31,223 bases of DNA from SHLQ01 sp051011575 (GTDB taxonomy: Bacteria > Actinomycetota > Acidimicrobiia > Acidimicrobiales > SHLQ01). This document shows positions 7,941-16,408 of this stretch, piece by piece. Location: assembly GCA_051011575.1 (NCBI GenBank), contig JBPCTR010000196.1:1-31223 (forward strand), written 5' to 3'. The translations under genes and the position numbers were made by a program. How positions within the stretch are numbered: position 1 is the first letter of the stretch; the number at the start of each line of letters is the position of its first letter. Below the pieces are notes generated by a model. The model was given only the letters and a program-made list of their open reading frames with translations. It ran no database searches and was not told where the DNA came from.

Positions 7941-7962
7941 GACTGTATGTCACCATACAGTC
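7941..7962. promoter_or_regulatory. perfect palindromic operator between MarR gene and alkD-like gene
   Basis: GACTGTATG (7941-7949) and CATACAGTC (7954-7962) are perfect inverted repeats around a four-base spacer. The site lies immediately between the MarR ATG (7940) and the GTG of the alkylation-repair gene (7964). The -10-like TATGGT (minus, 7952-7957) lies inside it. Its size and position fit a MarR operator that would block both promoters. Confidence 0.75.
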
Positions 7963-7963
7963 C

Positions 7964-8644
7964 GTGGAGATCGATGCGACGATTCGAGAATTGCGAGACG
8001 ACCTGATGGCCGCACGCGACCCGTCGAAGATCGATGCGATGGAGTCGTACATGAAAGGGCACTTCGATTTCCTCGGCGTCACCACACCCAACAGGCGTCG
8101 AGCCGCGAAGCCGTTACACCAGTGGGCGCGCACCGCCGACCCTGACGAACTGGTCGGTTTCGTCGGAGCACTCTGGCACGAGCCCGAACGCGAGTTTCAC
8201 TACGTGGGTATGGACATGTTGCGTGCTGGCGCACGCAACCTGCGACCCACCGACATCGAGTTCGTAAAGGGATGCATCGAGGCGACACCCTGGTGGGACA
8301 CGGTCGACGGATTGGCCGCCTGGACGGTCGGGCCCATGGTTGCTCTTCACCCCGAGCTGGTCGACGTGATGGATGCGTGGATCGAGCACGACAACCTCTG
8401 GCTTGCTCGTACCGCCATCATTCATCAACTCGGGTACAAGGAGGCGACCGATTCCGACCGGCTGTTCCGCTACGCCGTTCGGCGCGCTGGCGACACCGAC
8501 TTCTTCATCCGGAAGGCGATCGGCTGGGCCCTGCGCCAGTACGCCCGAGTCGACCCCGATGACGTGCGATCGTTCCTCGACGCGCACGATGGCGAATTCG
8601 CGGGTCTCACGGTGCGCGAGGCGACCAAACACCTCGGCCCCTGA
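7964..8644 (+). CDS. AlkD-like DNA alkylation repair glycosylase
   Basis: A 226-residue HEAT-repeat DNA glycosylase of the AlkC/AlkD family, which excises 3- and 7-alkylpurines. The N-terminus has the family pattern SKIDAMESYMKGHFDFLGV. Residues WWDTVD (110-115) match the AlkD active-site tryptophan/aspartate region, R149 lies in LWLARTAI, and W188 in IRKAIGWALRQYA. The GTG at 7964 gives the normal N-terminus and comes directly after the MarR palindrome. The divergent arrangement with a MarR/acyl-CoA operon suggests shared control. It converges on the next minus-strand gene with eight bases between stops. Confidence 0.9.
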   Translation: MEIDATIRELRDDLMAARDPSKIDAMESYMKGHFDFLGVTTPNRRRAAKPLHQWARTADPDELVGFVGALWHEPEREFHYVGMDMLRAGARNLRPTDIEFVKGCIEATPWWDTVDGLAAWTVGPMVALHPELVDVMDAWIEHDNLWLARTAIIHQLGYKEATDSDRLFRYAVRRAGDTDFFIRKAIGWALRQYARVDPDDVRSFLDAHDGEFAGLTVREATKHLGP

Positions 8645-8657
8645 ACGCCAATTCAGG
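8640..8657. terminator. small inverted repeat between convergent genes
   Basis: CCTGAA (8640-8645) and TTCAGG (8652-8657) form a perfect six-base inverted repeat with a six-base loop, covering both convergent stop codons. There is no T-run on either side. It may act as a weak bidirectional transcription end. Confidence 0.3.
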
Positions 8658-9108
8658 CCTCGACCGACGCCCGTCGTCCGAGGATGGCGATGCCCGCGGC
8701 TGCGATTCCGGCCGCGAGCACGGCGTCGGGACCCCACGCCGAGGTCGGATGGCCCGCGAGGCCACAGGTCGCGGCAAGGACGATGATCGCGAGAGCACAC
8801 ACGGTGGACACCGCTGCTGTCGCCCGGTGGTTCGAGACGGCGAGCGACAGGACCATCATCACGCCGCCGAGAATGGCCAGGAAGAACACCCACGCCAGCG
8901 CGTCGCCGAACGAGAGCGGATCGACCGCCTCCGTCGAGCCTGAGCCGGCGAACAACCCGAGGGTGTAGAGGAAACCGAGCCACGCGGCCGCGAGCGTCAG
9001 GTGCAGCCCGCGCGAAGGGGCTGCCGGGACAAAACGCTCGGCTGCCCGTGCGATTGGGCGAATCGCCGATCGGCGAGTTCTCAGATCGAGTGCCTTGCGT
9101 GAGTCCAT
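8653..9108 (-). CDS. small integral membrane protein, unknown function
   Basis: Not recognised. The 151-residue protein has a basic N-terminus (RKALDLRTRRSAIRPIARAAERF). About four hydrophobic segments follow, at roughly residues 39-54, 67-88, 93-116 and 122-142. The ATG at 9108 is chosen because GGAGGT lies five bases upstream, the strongest Shine-Dalgarno in the window. The frame is open a further 23 codons upstream, but that part is unlikely to be translated. It follows the MFS exporter gene on the same strand after an 84-base gap. Confidence 0.65.
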   Translation of the reverse strand: MDSRKALDLRTRRSAIRPIARAAERFVPAAPSRGLHLTLAAAWLGFLYTLGLFAGSGSTEAVDPLSFGDALAWVFFLAILGGVMMVLSLAVSNHRATAAVSTVCALAIIVLAATCGLAGHPTSAWGPDAVLAAGIAAAGIAILGRRASVEA

Positions 9109-9192
9109 GATCGACCTCCGGGTCATCTCCATCCTCAGTCTGACACGCGCGGACAGGGCCCGCATCGCGTCGGCCAACGCCCGGCGCTCGCC

Positions 9193-10428
9193 CTACGGCG
9201 TGTGGGTGGGTGATTCCGCCATCGCCAGGGTGACCTCGCGGAACATGGGTCGGGCGATCACCAGCAGCGACGACACACCGACGGCCGCAATCACGAACAC
9301 CCACTCGGCCCCCCACGCCTCGGCGACCACCCCGCCCAGGAATGCACCGATCGGTTGGATTCCCCACGCGATGAACAGGTAGGCGGTCATCATTCGTCCG
9401 AACACCGCATCGGGCACGAGGCGCTGCCGGATGGTGCCGCTCACCACGTTCCAGGCGGGGTTGCCGGCTCCATGTATCAGAGCTGCCACGATCGCCCCGA
9501 CCGCAACGGTCGTGAGCCCGAACAGGAGTGACGCAACCGAGAACGTGACGACGGCGAACTTCATGCTGCTGGCGTGGCCCCACCGTCGGACGATGCCCGC
9601 AACGAAGAACGACATGATCAGCGCGGCACCGGCGTCTAGTGAGAGAAGGAGACCGAAGCCGACGCTGCCGAACCCGAACCGCTCGGTGACGAGGATGACG
9701 TGAACGGCGTTGGTGGCCTCGCCGAAAAACGCAAATACGGCCACCGCGAGCGCGAGCGGCCGGAGCACCCGATGGCTCCAGACGTATCGAAGGCCCGCGA
9801 GGAGCTGGGTCCGCACGTCTTCTCCGCTGGATGCGTCGTGATCGGTCCTCGGTCGGTACGAGCCGGGAAGCGCGCCCAGGAGCGAAGCCGCGACGACCAT
9901 GACCGCCGCGAACAGGGCGAAAGGCAGTGCCTCGTCGAGTTCGAAGAGCAGGGCGCCCAGTGGAGGGCCTATGAACAAATTGTTCACGGTTTGCGCTGCC
10001 GCCAACCTCGCGTTCGCGACCTCGAGTTGGTCGGTTCGTACAACCGATCTGACGATTGCCGGAAGCCCGCCGTCGGTGAACACCTCGCCGACTCCGACCA
10101 TGAAGGCCGATCCGATCAACAGTCCCATCGTCGCTCGATCTGCGCTGATCGCGACCGCCATCACGGCGACCGGCACCCCGCGGGCGACTTGAGCGATGAC
10201 CGCGACGATCCGGCGGTCGAGTCGATCGAGGAGAACGCCCGCTGGCAATCCGACCACCACGAACGGGAGCACCCGGAACGTCGTGACCAGTGCGATCAGC
10301 CGAGCGTCGTCGGTGAGTTGAACCGCGAGGAGTGGAAACGCAGTGAGGCTGATGCCATCTCCGATGTTCGCCACCGAAGTCGCAGACCAGAGCAGCCAGA
10401 ACCTTCGTCCGAGTCCGCTGCCGATCAT
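9193..10428 (-). CDS. MFS transporter (exporter type)
   Basis: A 411-residue major facilitator protein with about twelve membrane helices. The first helix includes SATSVANIGDGISLTAFPLLAVQL, and the loop 2-3 signature is GLPAGVLLDRLDRRIV. This pattern is common in drug or siderophore exporters of the EntS/MefA kind; the substrate cannot be told. The ATG at 10428 is favoured because TAGCCT (10435-10440, minus) is six bases upstream, giving a leaderless start. An adjacent in-frame GTG at 10431 is the alternative. It follows the thioesterase gene after nine bases, and its -10 overlaps that gene's stop codon. Confidence 0.88.
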   Translation of the reverse strand: MIGSGLGRRFWLLWSATSVANIGDGISLTAFPLLAVQLTDDARLIALVTTFRVLPFVVVGLPAGVLLDRLDRRIVAVIAQVARGVPVAVMAVAISADRATMGLLIGSAFMVGVGEVFTDGGLPAIVRSVVRTDQLEVANARLAAAQTVNNLFIGPPLGALLFELDEALPFALFAAVMVVAASLLGALPGSYRPRTDHDASSGEDVRTQLLAGLRYVWSHRVLRPLALAVAVFAFFGEATNAVHVILVTERFGFGSVGFGLLLSLDAGAALIMSFFVAGIVRRWGHASSMKFAVVTFSVASLLFGLTTVAVGAIVAALIHGAGNPAWNVVSGTIRQRLVPDAVFGRMMTAYLFIAWGIQPIGAFLGGVVAEAWGAEWVFVIAAVGVSSLLVIARPMFREVTLAMAESPTHTP

Positions 10429-10437
10429 CACCGGAGG

Positions 10438-10890
10438 CTAGGCGTCACGGTCCTTGGCGAGTGCAGCCACCGCCACAAAGAGGCCGTTGGCCTCGGTGAG
10501 TGGGCGGTCGTCGGGGCCGAGTATCCGGGCGTGGATCCGGACCGTGCGCGACCCGGGCGACTCGGCGCGGGCATCGACGTGGTAGGGCCCGCCATCGATC
10601 AGCACGGGTTGGCGGTAGCGGAGCTCGAGCGTGCCGGTCGCAACTCTGGCGTCGAGGGCGGCGCTCGCCAGCCGCGCACCCACATGATCGAGCAGCGTGG
10701 CGAGGAGGCCGCCGTGAACCCAGCCCGGTGCGCCCCGATGCTCGGCCTCCGGTGTGAACGTCGCCGTGGCGGTGACACCGTCGGTTTGGACTCGAGGATG
10801 GAGGCCGAGGAGCACCCGCGACAGCGCCTGTTGGACGACATCGTCGATTCGTGCCGCGCTGTCGCCCGTCGGCGCTTCGTGGTGGGACAT
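10438..10890 (-). CDS. PaaI-type hotdog-fold thioesterase
   Basis: A 150-residue hotdog-fold protein with the acyl-CoA thioesterase motif GAPGWVHGGLLATLLDHVG at about 53-71, followed by LELRYRQPVLIDGG. It would hydrolyse an acyl- or aryl-CoA ester in the cytosol; the substrate is unknown. The ATG at 10890 has no ribosome binding site but has TACGTT (minus, 10897-10902) six bases upstream, so it is probably leaderless. A GTG three bases earlier is possible. It is the first gene of a minus-strand group with the MFS exporter and is divergent from the secreted nucleotidase. Confidence 0.85.
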   Translation of the reverse strand: MSHHEAPTGDSAARIDDVVQQALSRVLLGLHPRVQTDGVTATATFTPEAEHRGAPGWVHGGLLATLLDHVGARLASAALDARVATGTLELRYRQPVLIDGGPYHVDARAESPGSRTVRIHARILGPDDRPLTEANGLFVAVAALAKDRDA

Positions 10891-10896
10891 CACGAG

Positions 10897-10902
10897 AACG
10901 TA
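10897..10902 (-). promoter_or_regulatory. leaderless -10 of thioesterase gene
   Basis: TACGTT on the minus strand, six bases before the ATG at 10890, with no Shine-Dalgarno. Confidence 0.5.
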
Positions 10903-10998
10903 TCCCGTCGGTCACCGTTCGCAGTTTTTCGAGCGCTCCATGTCAGGTTTCTGCTAGACCCGGATTCAGACCGAGTCCATATTCGAGGGAGTGTCACC

Positions 10999-13314
10999 GT
11001 GAAGAAAAGACATCAGAGAATTCGGGTCGCCGCGCTTGGCGCCGCGGCCATGATCGCCACGGTGCTGGCAACCGCCACACCTGCGACCGCGCAGGGAGAA
11101 ACCTGCGCTGGCCTCGCGGCCACCATCGTTGCGCAGAGCGGATCCCCGACGGTGGGCACCGCCGGGGACGACGTCATTGTCGGCACGAGCGGTAACGACC
11201 GTATCGACGGCGCTGGCGGCAACGACACGATCTGCGGCGGCGACGGCAACGACGTCCTGATCGGAGGCCCTGGCAACGACGAGATCCACGGCCAGGACGG
11301 ACGTGACGTGCTCCGAGGAAACCTCGGTCGCGACATCCTCGCCGGGGGCAAGAACATCGATCGGATCTCCGGCGGCAGCGGTCCCGATCGCATCCTTGGC
11401 AACCGAGGTAACGACCGGATATTCGGCAATAGCGGCGCCGATGTGATTCTTGGCGGTGGGGGGCCACGCGACCGTGTCAACGGTGGCGGTGGAACCGACA
11501 CCTGCGACGACTCGATGGCGGAGAACACCATCTTCACCAACTGCGAGGCCGGCAACAGTCAGACCACCTTCGCTCTCACGATCCTCCACGTGAACGACCA
11601 TCACTCGCACCTCGATCCCGACTCCGGTGACCTCGACTTCAACGGTCAGGGCACCCGCGTGAGTCAGGGCGGGTTCCCGAGCGTCGTCACAAAGATGGAC
11701 GAACTCGTCGCCGCGCACGCCGGGGACAACGTCGTGAAGGTGCACGCGGGCGATGCGATCACCGGAACGCTCTTCTACAGCCTCTTCAAGGGCGAGGCCG
11801 ACGCCGCGCTGATGAGCGAGGTCTGCTTCGACATCTTCGAACTTGGCAACCACGAGTTCGACGACGGCGACGCCGGGCTCAAGGACTTCCTCGACTTCCT
11901 GGACGAGGGCGGATGCGACACGGTTGTGCTCGGTGCGAACGTGGTTCCGAAGGTGGGCACGCCGCTCGCCGAGACCGCGATCGACGACTACATCCAGCCC
12001 TTCACCGTGGTCGAATACGGCGCCGACAAGGTCGGCTACGTCGGTCTCGACATCGCCGGTAAGACGAAGAACAGCTCGAGCCCGCTCGACACGACGCTGT
12101 TCCTCGATGAGGCGACCACGGCGCAGGTGTACATCAACGTGCTCCAGCGCATGGGTATCGACAAGATCGTTCTTGTCACTCACATCCAGTACGCAAACGA
12201 CATCGCCCTCGCTGAGCAGGTGAGCGGCGTCGACGTGATCGTCGGCGGCGACAGTCACTCGCTGCTGGGCAACTTCGGTCCGCTCGGACTGAACAGCGTG
12301 GGTCCGTACCCGACGCGCACCACCGATGCCGGCGGCTCCACCGTGTGCATCGTGCAGGCGTGGCAGTACTCATGGATCGTTGGTGAGCTGAACGTCGAGT
12401 TCGACGACGCCGGCGATGTCACCCGCTGCAACGGAACCCCGCACCTGCTGCTCGGCGACGAGTTCCTCAGGCGTCCAGCCGACGGAGGCGACCGTGTGCC
12501 GCTCGTAGGCGCTGACCTTCAGGAGGTTCTGGGCATCATCGAGTCCACGCCCGAGCTCTCGGTTGTCACGCCCGACGCTGATGCCCAGGCGGTTCTCGAC
12601 GAGTTCAGCGAACAGGTCGACGTTCTCGAGCAGGAAGTGATCGGCACCGTGACCGAGGATCTCTGCCTTGAGCGGATCCCGGGCCAGGGGCGCAGTCAGA
12701 TCTGCGATGTCGCTGATACCGCCGACATGGGTGGCGACATCCAGCAGATGGTCACGGAGGCCTTCCGGGTCCGGTCCTTCGAGTCAGACTTCGCCTTGCA
12801 GAACGCGGGCGGCGTCCGAATCGACATTCCGGCTGGCGACATCACGATCGCTGACGCGTTCGAGCTGTTGCCGTTCGCGAACACGATCGTGAACCTCGAG
12901 ATGACCGGCGCCGAGGTCAAGCAGGTGCTGGAGGAGGCGGTCGCCTTCTCGCTCGACCCAGATGGCTCGACCGGCGCCTATCCGTACGCCGCCGGCCTGC
13001 GGTTCGATGTGAACATGAACGCCGCAGACGGGAGTCGGGTGAGCAATCTCGAGGTGAAGCCCACAGGCGCCGCTTCGTGGACGCCACTCGACCCGGCCGC
13101 CACCTACAACGTGGCCACGAACAGCTTCATCGCCAGCGGTCAGGACGGCTACATCACCTTCGGCACCGTCACCGACAGCGGAAGGTCGGTCGATACGTTC
13201 CTCGACTACGCGCAGAGCTTCATCGACTACGTCGAACAGGACGCGGGCGGCAGCATCTCGAAGCTGCCGGCGTCGGAGTACTCGACGCAGAACTTCACCC
13301 CGCTCGCGGGTTAG
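10999..13314 (+). CDS. secreted 5'-nucleotidase with N-terminal RTX calcium-binding repeats
   Basis: A 771-residue exported enzyme of the UshA/5'-nucleotidase metallophosphoesterase family, likely releasing phosphate and nucleosides from nucleotides outside the cell. A signal peptide occupies residues 1-31 (cleavage near ATPATA-QGE). Residues 53-168 hold about ten RTX-type nonapeptides (for example GGDGNDVLIGG). The catalytic domain has D200/H202 (ILHVNDHHSH), D252 (GDAITG), N284-H285-E-F-D288, H395 and H420 (GGDSHS), matching the metal and dyad residues of UshA. The C-terminal substrate domain carries QNAGGVRIDIPAG (601-613), FELLPFANTI and SGQDGY. GTG 10999 is chosen because it immediately precedes the signal peptide and has AGGGAG upstream. 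The frame is open far upstream, but only antisense to other genes. A terminator follows. Confidence 0.92.
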   Translation: MKKRHQRIRVAALGAAAMIATVLATATPATAQGETCAGLAATIVAQSGSPTVGTAGDDVIVGTSGNDRIDGAGGNDTICGGDGNDVLIGGPGNDEIHGQDGRDVLRGNLGRDILAGGKNIDRISGGSGPDRILGNRGNDRIFGNSGADVILGGGGPRDRVNGGGGTDTCDDSMAENTIFTNCEAGNSQTTFALTILHVNDHHSHLDPDSGDLDFNGQGTRVSQGGFPSVVTKMDELVAAHAGDNVVKVHAGDAITGTLFYSLFKGEADAALMSEVCFDIFELGNHEFDDGDAGLKDFLDFLDEGGCDTVVLGANVVPKVGTPLAETAIDDYIQPFTVVEYGADKVGYVGLDIAGKTKNSSSPLDTTLFLDEATTAQVYINVLQRMGIDKIVLVTHIQYANDIALAEQVSGVDVIVGGDSHSLLGNFGPLGLNSVGPYPTRTTDAGGSTVCIVQAWQYSWIVGELNVEFDDAGDVTRCNGTPHLLLGDEFLRRPADGGDRVPLVGADLQEVLGIIESTPELSVVTPDADAQAVLDEFSEQVDVLEQEVIGTVTEDLCLERIPGQGRSQICDVADTADMGGDIQQMVTEAFRVRSFESDFALQNAGGVRIDIPAGDITIADAFELLPFANTIVNLEMTGAEVKQVLEEAVAFSLDPDGSTGAYPYAAGLRFDVNMNAADGSRVSNLEVKPTGAASWTPLDPAATYNVATNSFIASGQDGYITFGTVTDSGRSVDTFLDYAQSFIDYVEQDAGGSISKLPASEYSTQNFTPLAG

Positions 13315-13332
13315 ATCGGCGATCGTTTGACG

Positions 13333-13369
13333 CCCCGGCGCTGAGCCCTCTGGCTCGGCGTCGGGGTTT
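13333..13369 (+). terminator. rho-independent terminator after the nucleotidase gene
   Basis: CCCCGGCGCTGAGCC (13333-13347) and GGCTCGGCGTCGGGG (13352-13366) pair over 15 positions with two G-U type pairs, a four-base loop and TTT after the stem. It is 18 bases after the stop of the nucleotidase gene. Confidence 0.75.
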
Positions 13370-13431
13370 CGGCGTCTTCGGGTTCTGGTGCACGGTTCGC
13401 CCTCGACGACGCCAGCGGCAAGGGTGGACGA

Positions 13432-14904
13432 ATGCCACATGTGATCGGGGTCGACTCGTCAACACAATCGACGAAGGCCGAGCTGCGTGATGTGGCGACA
13501 GGAGATGTCGTCGCAACCGGCACGTCGACGCACCCGCGGACGACACCTCCGGTTTCGGAGCAGGATCCGCAGGCGTGGTGGGATGCGCTTGTCGATGCCG
13601 TGGCGCAGCTTGGCGACACCCGAAGCGACGTTGTGGCGATGTCGGTGGCCGGCCAGCAGCACGGGCTCGTCCTGCTCGACGATGGTGGCCTTCCATTGCG
13701 CAAGTCGAAGCTGTGGAACGACACGACGTCGGCGCCGCAGGCCGACCGTCTGGTCAATGAGTTCGGTGCCGCGTGGTGGGCGGACTGGACGGGCGTGGTG
13801 CCGGTGGCCGCTTACACGATCACGAAGCTCGCATGGGTGGCCGATAACGAACGCGAGCTGCTCGACCGGACCGCTCGCGTCATGTTGCCACACGACTACC
13901 TCACGTGGCGGCTGTGCGGAGAACACGTGACCGACCGCGGAGACGCATCGGGAACGGGGTGGTATGACGCAACTGCCGATCGCGCACTCGCCCGGCCGTT
14001 CGACTACATCGTCGGCGAAGGAGCCGATTGGCTCCACCGCCTTCCGCGGGTTCTCGGGCCGACGGAGACAGCGGGCCAACTCACGGCCGCAGCGGCTGGT
14101 GAGCTGGGTTTGCCCAAAACGGTCGTGGTCGGTCCTGGTACGGGAGACAACATGGGCGCTGCGCTCGGCCTCGGATTGGATTCGGGCGATGCGGTGATCT
14201 CACTGGGGACCTCGGGGACGGTGTACGCCCGCACCACCGAACGGACGCACGATTCGACCGGGACGGTCGCCGGCTTCTGCGATGCCGCCGGCGGCTACCT
14301 TCCCCTCGTCTGCACGCTCAATGCAACGAAGGTGACCGACACGGTGGCCACGTGGCTTGGAACCGATCCCGCCGGGCTCAGTGATCTCGCAGTTGCGGCG
14401 GGCGGCGACGTGATCGAGCCGGTGCTCGTGCCCTATTTCGATGGTGAACGCACGCCGAATCGACCGGAGAGCCGCGGCCTGTTCATCGGTCTGTCCACCT
14501 CCACGTCGCGGGAGCACGTGGCACGCGCCGCCCACGATGGCGTCGTGTGCGGGCTCCTCGATGGATTCGATGCGCTGGCGGCAACCGGCGCCCGACTCGA
14601 CGGCCGATTGATGTTGGTGGGTGGTGGTGCGCGGTCGGCGGCCTATCGCCGCCGGATGGCAGATCTGTCGGGCCGCGAGGTGAGCGTTCCCGTAAACGAC
14701 GAGGCCGTTGCGGCGGGCGCAGCGGTCCAGGCCGCATCGGTGTACGACGGTGGCGATCTAGCCGGGGTCGCAGCGGCATGGAATCTCGGTGCGGTTTCGA
14801 TGACGGAACCCGATCCGCTGGCCGATGCAACGGAGGTCCGCGAGCGCTACTCCACCGCCCGGGCCTTCGACGATGGGCTCTGCCGGCCGCTCCCTGCTGG
14901 CTGA
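13432..14904 (+). CDS. xylB: xylulokinase
   Basis: A 490-residue FGGY-family carbohydrate kinase, best matched to D-xylulokinase, which phosphorylates xylulose to xylulose 5-phosphate for the pentose phosphate pathway. The N-terminal ATPase fold starts VIGVDSSTQSTK (4-15). The substrate loop MSVAGQQHGLV is at 70-80, RGDASGTGW at 169-177, and the catalytic Asp239 in GPGTGDNMGAALG. The C-terminal ATP site is LMLVGGGARS. The ATG at 13432 follows a weak AGGGTGG, and a leaderless start is also possible because AAGGGT is six bases upstream. It stands alone: no xylose isomerase or transporter is near. It is convergent with the di-haem gene with 13 bases between stops. Confidence 0.9.
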   Translation: MPHVIGVDSSTQSTKAELRDVATGDVVATGTSTHPRTTPPVSEQDPQAWWDALVDAVAQLGDTRSDVVAMSVAGQQHGLVLLDDGGLPLRKSKLWNDTTSAPQADRLVNEFGAAWWADWTGVVPVAAYTITKLAWVADNERELLDRTARVMLPHDYLTWRLCGEHVTDRGDASGTGWYDATADRALARPFDYIVGEGADWLHRLPRVLGPTETAGQLTAAAAGELGLPKTVVVGPGTGDNMGAALGLGLDSGDAVISLGTSGTVYARTTERTHDSTGTVAGFCDAAGGYLPLVCTLNATKVTDTVATWLGTDPAGLSDLAVAAGGDVIEPVLVPYFDGERTPNRPESRGLFIGLSTSTSREHVARAAHDGVVCGLLDGFDALAATGARLDGRLMLVGGGARSAAYRRRMADLSGREVSVPVNDEAVAAGAAVQAASVYDGGDLAGVAAAWNLGAVSMTEPDPLADATEVRERYSTARAFDDGLCRPLPAG

Positions 14905-14917
14905 CCGGTCGGCGCAC

Positions 14918-16345
14918 TCACAGCGACTCGAGAAACGTCACCAGCTCGGTGCGATCCTCGGCAGTTGCACCCATGAAGTTGGCGCGCGAACGTGCCGCCT
15001 CACCGCCATGCCACAGGATTGCTTCCTCGATCGTGCGAGCGCGTCCATCGTGCAGTAGACCGCGGTCGCCCTCCCCGGGGAGAAGTCCGAGACCCCACAG
15101 AGGAGCAGTACGCCACTCGTTGCCGGTTGCCACGAAGTCGGGACGGTCATCGCCCATGTCGAAACCCATGTCGTGCAGGAGCAGATCCGTGTATGGACTC
15201 ACCACCCGGCCAGTGAGCGCATTCATCTCCGAGACGCCGGTCGAGAACGACTCGATGTGGCACGACGCACACCCGAACGTTCGGAAGTTCTCGCCTCCTG
15301 CCACGACCGTGGGGTCGTCGGGAGTGCGTTGCGGCGGTACTGCGAGACCGCGCAGATACGTCGTGAGTCCTTCGATGCGCTCGTCGGACACCTCGTTGGT
15401 GCCACCGCTCGACGTCTCGTCGCAGACGCTTTGTCCGGGCGCACAGTTCTCGGTCGGCACGATGCTCGAGGTGATGCCGATGTCGCCATTGAATGCCGCG
15501 GCGATCTGATGAGGAAGGCTGGCGATGTTCGACTTCCAGCCGAAACGGCCGAGCTCCAGCTCTTCGGTGATCGGGTTCCAGACGACGTTGGGTCTGCCGC
15601 TGATCCCGTCGCCATCCGCGTCGTTGGGGTCGGCGAGGGCGAGAATCGCGTCCTGCGGGATCGCCTCGAGAAGACCCATCCCGATCATCTGGGGGCCGAT
15701 CCGAGCGCTCACGAGCGTGCCGACGGAGATCGGGCCGTGCTGTCGATCGCGGATGTTGACGGTGGGCCAGATGATCTCGAACTCGGTGCCGTCCGGGTAA
15801 CTGCCGCGCTGGATCACGTAGTTGGTGAACGCTGTCCCCTCGGCCGGGCCGGCGCCGATCGCCTTGTCCTGGAGCTGATGCCCGTACGAGGGCTCGGGGA
15901 GGGGTGCTCCGGTCGGGGCGGCGCCGGCAACGGAGAGTCGGATCACGAGGCCGGGGTCGACAAGAGCGCCCTCGGGCGGGACCTGCCTCCTACCGGTCGA
16001 CGCGTGGCACGCCACACAGGAGTCGGCATTGAAGAGGGGGCCGAGGCCGTCGGTGGCGGTTTCGGTCGGCCCGACAGCGGTCCACACCTCGTTGAAAAAC
16101 GCCTGACCTTCGAAGAACGCATCGAGGTCGGCACCGGTCAATGCGGGATCGGGAGCCACGAACACGAGGGGCAGGTCGATGGCGGGCTCGGCGGTCGTGG
16201 TGCTCGGCTCCACACGGCTTGCCGTCGTCGACGACGCGGATGTGGGGGCGGCCCCGCTGTTGTCGAGATCGACCGGATCGTCGGAGGTGCACGAGGCAAT
16301 GATCAGACCGAGGCCGATGGCCGCGGCCACCGTCCAGCGGGCCAT
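14918..16345 (-). CDS. DUF1111 di-haem cytochrome c-type oxidoreductase, lipoprotein
   Basis: A 475-residue exported protein of the DUF1111 / putative thiol oxidoreductase family, distantly like MauG and di-haem peroxidases. A lipoprotein signal (GLGLIIASC, C19) is followed by a Ser/Thr/Pro-rich linker to about residue 58. Two c-type haem sites are seen: CVACH at 110-114 and CASCH at 359-363. The typical C-terminal segment GLLHDGRARTIEEAILWHGG is present. It would act at the outer face of the membrane; its substrate is unknown. The ATG at 16345 directly begins the signal peptide and has TACCAT (16352-16357) six bases upstream, so it is probably leaderless. A longer open frame up to 17032 is antisense to the AAA gene and is rejected. 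Confidence 0.9.
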   Translation of the reverse strand: MARWTVAAAIGLGLIIASCTSDDPVDLDNSGAAPTSASSTTASRVEPSTTTAEPAIDLPLVFVAPDPALTGADLDAFFEGQAFFNEVWTAVGPTETATDGLGPLFNADSCVACHASTGRRQVPPEGALVDPGLVIRLSVAGAAPTGAPLPEPSYGHQLQDKAIGAGPAEGTAFTNYVIQRGSYPDGTEFEIIWPTVNIRDRQHGPISVGTLVSARIGPQMIGMGLLEAIPQDAILALADPNDADGDGISGRPNVVWNPITEELELGRFGWKSNIASLPHQIAAAFNGDIGITSSIVPTENCAPGQSVCDETSSGGTNEVSDERIEGLTTYLRGLAVPPQRTPDDPTVVAGGENFRTFGCASCHIESFSTGVSEMNALTGRVVSPYTDLLLHDMGFDMGDDRPDFVATGNEWRTAPLWGLGLLPGEGDRGLLHDGRARTIEEAILWHGGEAARSRANFMGATAEDRTELVTFLESL

Positions 16346-16408
16346 GGCTCGATGGTAGGAGATGACCGGGCAGCACGGGCTCCAAGGCGGAACCGGTAGC
16401 GTCGGGGC
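16346..16408. promoter_or_regulatory. divergent leaderless promoters, di-haem protein / AAA ATPase
   Basis: In this 63-base gap TACCAT (minus, 16352-16357) lies six bases before the ATG at 16345. TAGCGT (plus, 16397-16402) lies six bases before the GTG at 16409. Neither gene has a Shine-Dalgarno. Confidence 0.6.

Noticed and set aside
10911..10920. Pho-box-like GGTCACC upstream of the 5'-nucleotidase gene
   Set aside because: Only one partial unit is present; PhoP boxes need at least two direct repeats. Phosphate control cannot be claimed.
9700..10998. N-terminal extension of the nucleotidase frame by over 400 codons
   Set aside because: It runs antisense through the MFS and thioesterase genes, and a clear signal peptide begins at the GTG at 10999.
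14902..14917. GACCGGTC palindrome between the convergent xylB and di-haem genes
   Set aside because: Too short and without a T-run; not enough to call a terminator.
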